A stretch of DNA of 33,054 nt from positions 1-33,054 of the forward strand of contig CAZDAW010000032.1 in the NCBI GenBank assembly GCA_964503685.1, written 5' to 3'. Of this stretch, positions 31,303 through 33,054 are shown piece by piece. The notes under the pieces were generated by a model. It did not search any database, was not told the origin of the DNA, and saw only the letters and a list, made by a program, of their open reading frames with translations. Numbering within the stretch: position 1 is the first letter of the stretch; every line of letters starts with the position of its first letter. A program made the translations under genes and the position numbers. The DNA is from CAZDAW01 sp964503685. GTDB lineage: Bacteria; Chloroflexota; Anaerolineae; Anaerolineales; Anaerolineaceae.

Positions 31303-32076
31303 ATGACATTTCGTCGCGCTATTGTACGAATTCCCGGAGAAAATTTTGCCAAGGGGGAAAGCAGCGGATTGTTTGGGGTTCCTGATTATCAACTTGCCCT
31401 GGCGCAGCATCAAAAATACTGCGAAGCGCTTCAAAAATGTGGTCTTGAACTGATTACGCTGCCGGCTGATTTGCGGTTCCCCGACTCAACCTTTGTTGAG
31501 GATACTGCCATTTTGACGCCGGGATGTGCGATCATTACGAATCCTGGCGCCGCCAGCCGAAAAGGCGAAGAAGTAGAGATCAAGGCTGTTGTAGCGAAAT
31601 TTTATGAAAAAATATATACGATCACTGCTCCTGGAACACTGGATGGAGGGGATATTTGCGAGGCGGGCGGTCATTTTTTTATTGGGCTTTCAGAGCGTAC
31701 GAACGAAGCAGGCGCCAGACAATTGGCCTCTTTTTTGTCGATGGAAGGTTATACGGCAAGTTGCATTAATGTAAAGGGAATTGAAGGGCTGTTGCATCTG
31801 AAAAGCGGCATTGCTTACCTGGGAGATAACAATCTGGTGGCGATTGATCCGGTAGCGAATCGGGATGAATTCAAAGGTTACAATATTATTCATGTTTCGC
31901 CTGAGGAAAATTACGCGGCAAATTGCCTGCGAATTAATGATTATGTATTCTTGCCGGAGGGGTTTCCGATATTGGAGAAAACAATTGGAAAACTGGGGTA
32001 CCAGGTTCTCACGCTGAATATGTCTGAGTTCAGAAAAATGGATGGCGGGTTAAGCTGCCTGTCTTTACGGTTTTAA
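31303..32076 (+). CDS. Dimethylargininase-like (DDAH) amidinohydrolase
   Basis: This 257-aa cytosolic enzyme is of the pentein fold. DDAH converts methylated arginines to citrulline and methylamines. Family motifs are in order: STFVEDTAIL (Asp67), TLDGGDI (113-118), the catalytic His165 in LHLKSG, and the catalytic Cys252 in MDGGLSCLSLRF at the extreme C-terminus. The length matches bacterial DDAH. Arginine deiminase is much longer, so DDAH or a close relative is favoured. The start at 31303 has an ideal TTGGAGG site; the TTG at 31291 is part of that site. It is placed between the two halves of an amino-acid ABC transporter, suggesting uptake of arginine derivatives. Confidence 0.88.
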   Translation: MTFRRAIVRIPGENFAKGESSGLFGVPDYQLALAQHQKYCEALQKCGLELITLPADLRFPDSTFVEDTAILTPGCAIITNPGAASRKGEEVEIKAVVAKFYEKIYTITAPGTLDGGDICEAGGHFFIGLSERTNEAGARQLASFLSMEGYTASCINVKGIEGLLHLKSGIAYLGDNNLVAIDPVANRDEFKGYNIIHVSPEENYAANCLRINDYVFLPEGFPILEKTIGKLGYQVLTLNMSEFRKMDGGLSCLSLRF

Positions 32077-32109
32077 AAACAAACCCCCCTCTTATTTGAT
32101 AGAGGGGGG
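32076..32109 (-). terminator. Terminator of the binding-protein gene
   Basis: A perfect 9-bp GC-rich stem (32084-32092 with 32101-32109) and an eight-base loop are followed on the minus strand by TTTGTTTTT. It lies between the convergent DDAH and binding-protein genes; on the plus strand it has no T-run. Confidence 0.8.
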
Positions 32110-32129
32110 ATAAAAAGTATCTTGTGGGG

Positions 32130-32882
32130 TTACTCGGTTTCAACGAGCCATTTCTTAACTAATTCGTCAATTTTACCTTCTGCTTTAACAGCGGCCAGGC
32201 CTTTGTTGATTTTTTCCAGGAGTTCGGGTTTTTTATTGCAGACGGCGATGCCATAGTTCTCGTCAGTGAAAACTGGGCCTACGGTTTTGAGTTTGGTGGG
32301 ATTCTGGCCAACAAAACCAATCGAGAGTGGGTTATCGGCGATAACGGCGTCGAGCTGTCCGCTCATTACATCCAGGAAGGCAAGATCAATGGTATCGTAA
32401 GCTTTGTACTCAGCGCCCTGGATCTTTTCGGCTTCGATAGCTCCGGTAGTGCCGATCATGGCGCCGATTTTCTTGCCGCTCAGGTCATCTTTGCTCTTGA
32501 TATCTTCGTTATCAATTGCCACTGTGACGATTTGCCCGGCTGCAAAATAAGGCTCTGAGAACAGCATGGTCTGTTTGCGCTCGTCGGTGATGGTAATTGC
32601 TGATGCGGCGGCGTCGTACTGGCACTGAGAAAGGCCGGTCAGAGCAGAGTCGAAGGGGATATTGACAAATTCGACTTCGAAGCCCTCTTTTTCGGCAATG
32701 GCTTTCATCAGGTCAATATCGAAACCGATGACTTCTTTGGTCGTCTCATCGGTCGTTTCGAACGGCGGCCAGGTGGCATCTGTTACCACGCGCACTTTGG
32801 TCTGAGAGGCGGATTGGCAGGCTGTCAAGGCGATACTTACCAAAAGAATTGCTGACAGAATAATAAATACGTTGCGTTTCAT
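32130..32882 (-). CDS. Polar amino-acid ABC transporter substrate-binding lipoprotein
   Basis: This 250-aa extracytoplasmic binding protein belongs to the family-3 solute-binding proteins. The lipoprotein signal ends in LTAC with Cys22 lipidated. The mature protein begins with the family hallmark VRVVTDATWPPFE, continues with VIGFDIDLMKAIAEK, and shows SAITITDERKQTMLFSEPYF and the hinge region LSGKKIGAMIGTTGAIEAE. The start at 32882 is chosen for its GGAG site and signal peptide; a longer reading to 32945 adds 21 residues before the signal. It is probably the receptor for the permease and ATPase encoded at 29622-31181, read toward them on the opposite strand. The ligand is unknown. Confidence 0.92.
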   Translation of the reverse strand: MKRNVFIILSAILLVSIALTACQSASQTKVRVVTDATWPPFETTDETTKEVIGFDIDLMKAIAEKEGFEVEFVNIPFDSALTGLSQCQYDAAASAITITDERKQTMLFSEPYFAAGQIVTVAIDNEDIKSKDDLSGKKIGAMIGTTGAIEAEKIQGAEYKAYDTIDLAFLDVMSGQLDAVIADNPLSIGFVGQNPTKLKTVGPVFTDENYGIAVCNKKPELLEKINKGLAAVKAEGKIDELVKKWLVETE

Positions 32883-32935
32883 TTTTTCTCCTTTTATTAA
32901 GTTGGTTTTGTTAATAATGAAGGGTAACTGACGAT

Positions 32936-32944
32936 ATTTTAACA
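32936..32944 (-). promoter_or_regulatory. Extended -10 promoter of the binding-protein gene
   Basis: On the minus strand, TGTTAAAAT is an extended -10 element (TAAAAT at 32936-32941). A TTGGAC lies 20 bases further upstream, too far for an ideal -35 box. Transcription would start near 32929 with a leader of about 47 nt. The remaining bases to the window edge hold no gene I can support. Confidence 0.45.
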
Positions 32945-33054
32945 CAAAACAACGATATCATGTCCAACTTCTGGATGAAAATATTAATTATTGGATATTA
33001 AAATGAGCCAGCAAAGCTTAAATTACACCAAGTTATTGCCTTGAAAAATTTTTT

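Noticed and set aside
32999..33054. Small plus-strand frame at the right edge (ATG at 33002)
   Set aside because: It stops after 13 codons and lacks a ribosome site.
1..33054. CRISPR array, insertion sequence or riboswitch
   Set aside because: No regularly spaced repeats, transposase motifs, or recognisable riboswitch cores were found in the intergenic regions; the only DNA repeats are the LysM segments and short inverted repeats.

Overview
The window is a stretch of ordinary bacterial chromosome of moderate GC content. It is dense in genes on both strands, with two tRNA genes and no phage, insertion-sequence or CRISPR signature. The mix of genes suggests an Anaerolineae-like member of the Chloroflexota: clpC, a GT4 enzyme of the MshA/sucrose-phosphate-synthase type, a DUF333 lipoprotein, small conserved membrane proteins, Thr/Pro-linked LysM proteins, and promoters sitting directly on start codons. 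This assignment is inferred from gene content and protein style; no marker gene proves it.

Layout. 1-4.5 kb: tRNA-Arg(UCG), a membrane-anchored class A beta-lactamase-like serine hydrolase, two tandem AI-2E family transporters and a 61-aa conserved protein ending at a clear terminator. 4.5-10.4 kb: a small YvlD-type membrane protein and a GNAT acetyltransferase (minus strand), then clpC and a cyclic-nucleotide-binding protein with a duplicated membrane-PH module. 10.5-13 kb: housekeeping genes def, recF and rsmG. 13-16.6 kb: a secreted C39-like peptidase-fold protein with three LysM domains, a DUF333 lipoprotein, a VTT/DedA membrane protein and udk. 16.6-18.9 kb: a 56-aa membrane protein with a textbook promoter and terminator, tRNA-Thr(CGU) with its own promoter and terminator, and a GT4 glycosyltransferase. 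18.9-23.7 kb: an adenosine-specific-kinase family gene followed by the most interesting part of the window. 23.8-29.4 kb: a signalling block (unknown 180-aa protein, membrane RsbU-type phosphatase, RsbW-type kinase, RsbV-type STAS protein, GAF-GAF-HD-GYP protein) and a ferredoxin. 29.5-33 kb: a polar amino-acid ABC transporter (permease, ATPase, binding lipoprotein) around a dimethylargininase-like enzyme.

The candidate new system is the cassette at 19448-23499. A 39-aa single-TM peptide ends in the aromatic tail WIYQGF. It is followed by an MBOAT acyltransferase, a membrane-anchored SGNH protein, a second SGNH-like lipoprotein and an acyl carrier protein. This resembles the teichoic-acid D-alanylation machinery (DltX, DltB, DltD, DltC) without the DltA ligase and with an extra SGNH lipoprotein whose GDS serine is a cysteine. 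The small peptide is in the same frame as the MBOAT, separated from it by a single TAG codon. I infer an envelope-polymer or glycan O-acylation pathway; the acyl group and target are unknown.

A second theme is promoter architecture. At least four genes (the first AI-2E gene, the cNMP/PH gene, rsmG and udk) have a -10 box exactly six bases before the ATG, which predicts leaderless mRNAs. Others (the 56-aa gene, ferredoxin, rsbV, the 180-aa gene) have strong Shine-Dalgarno sequences.
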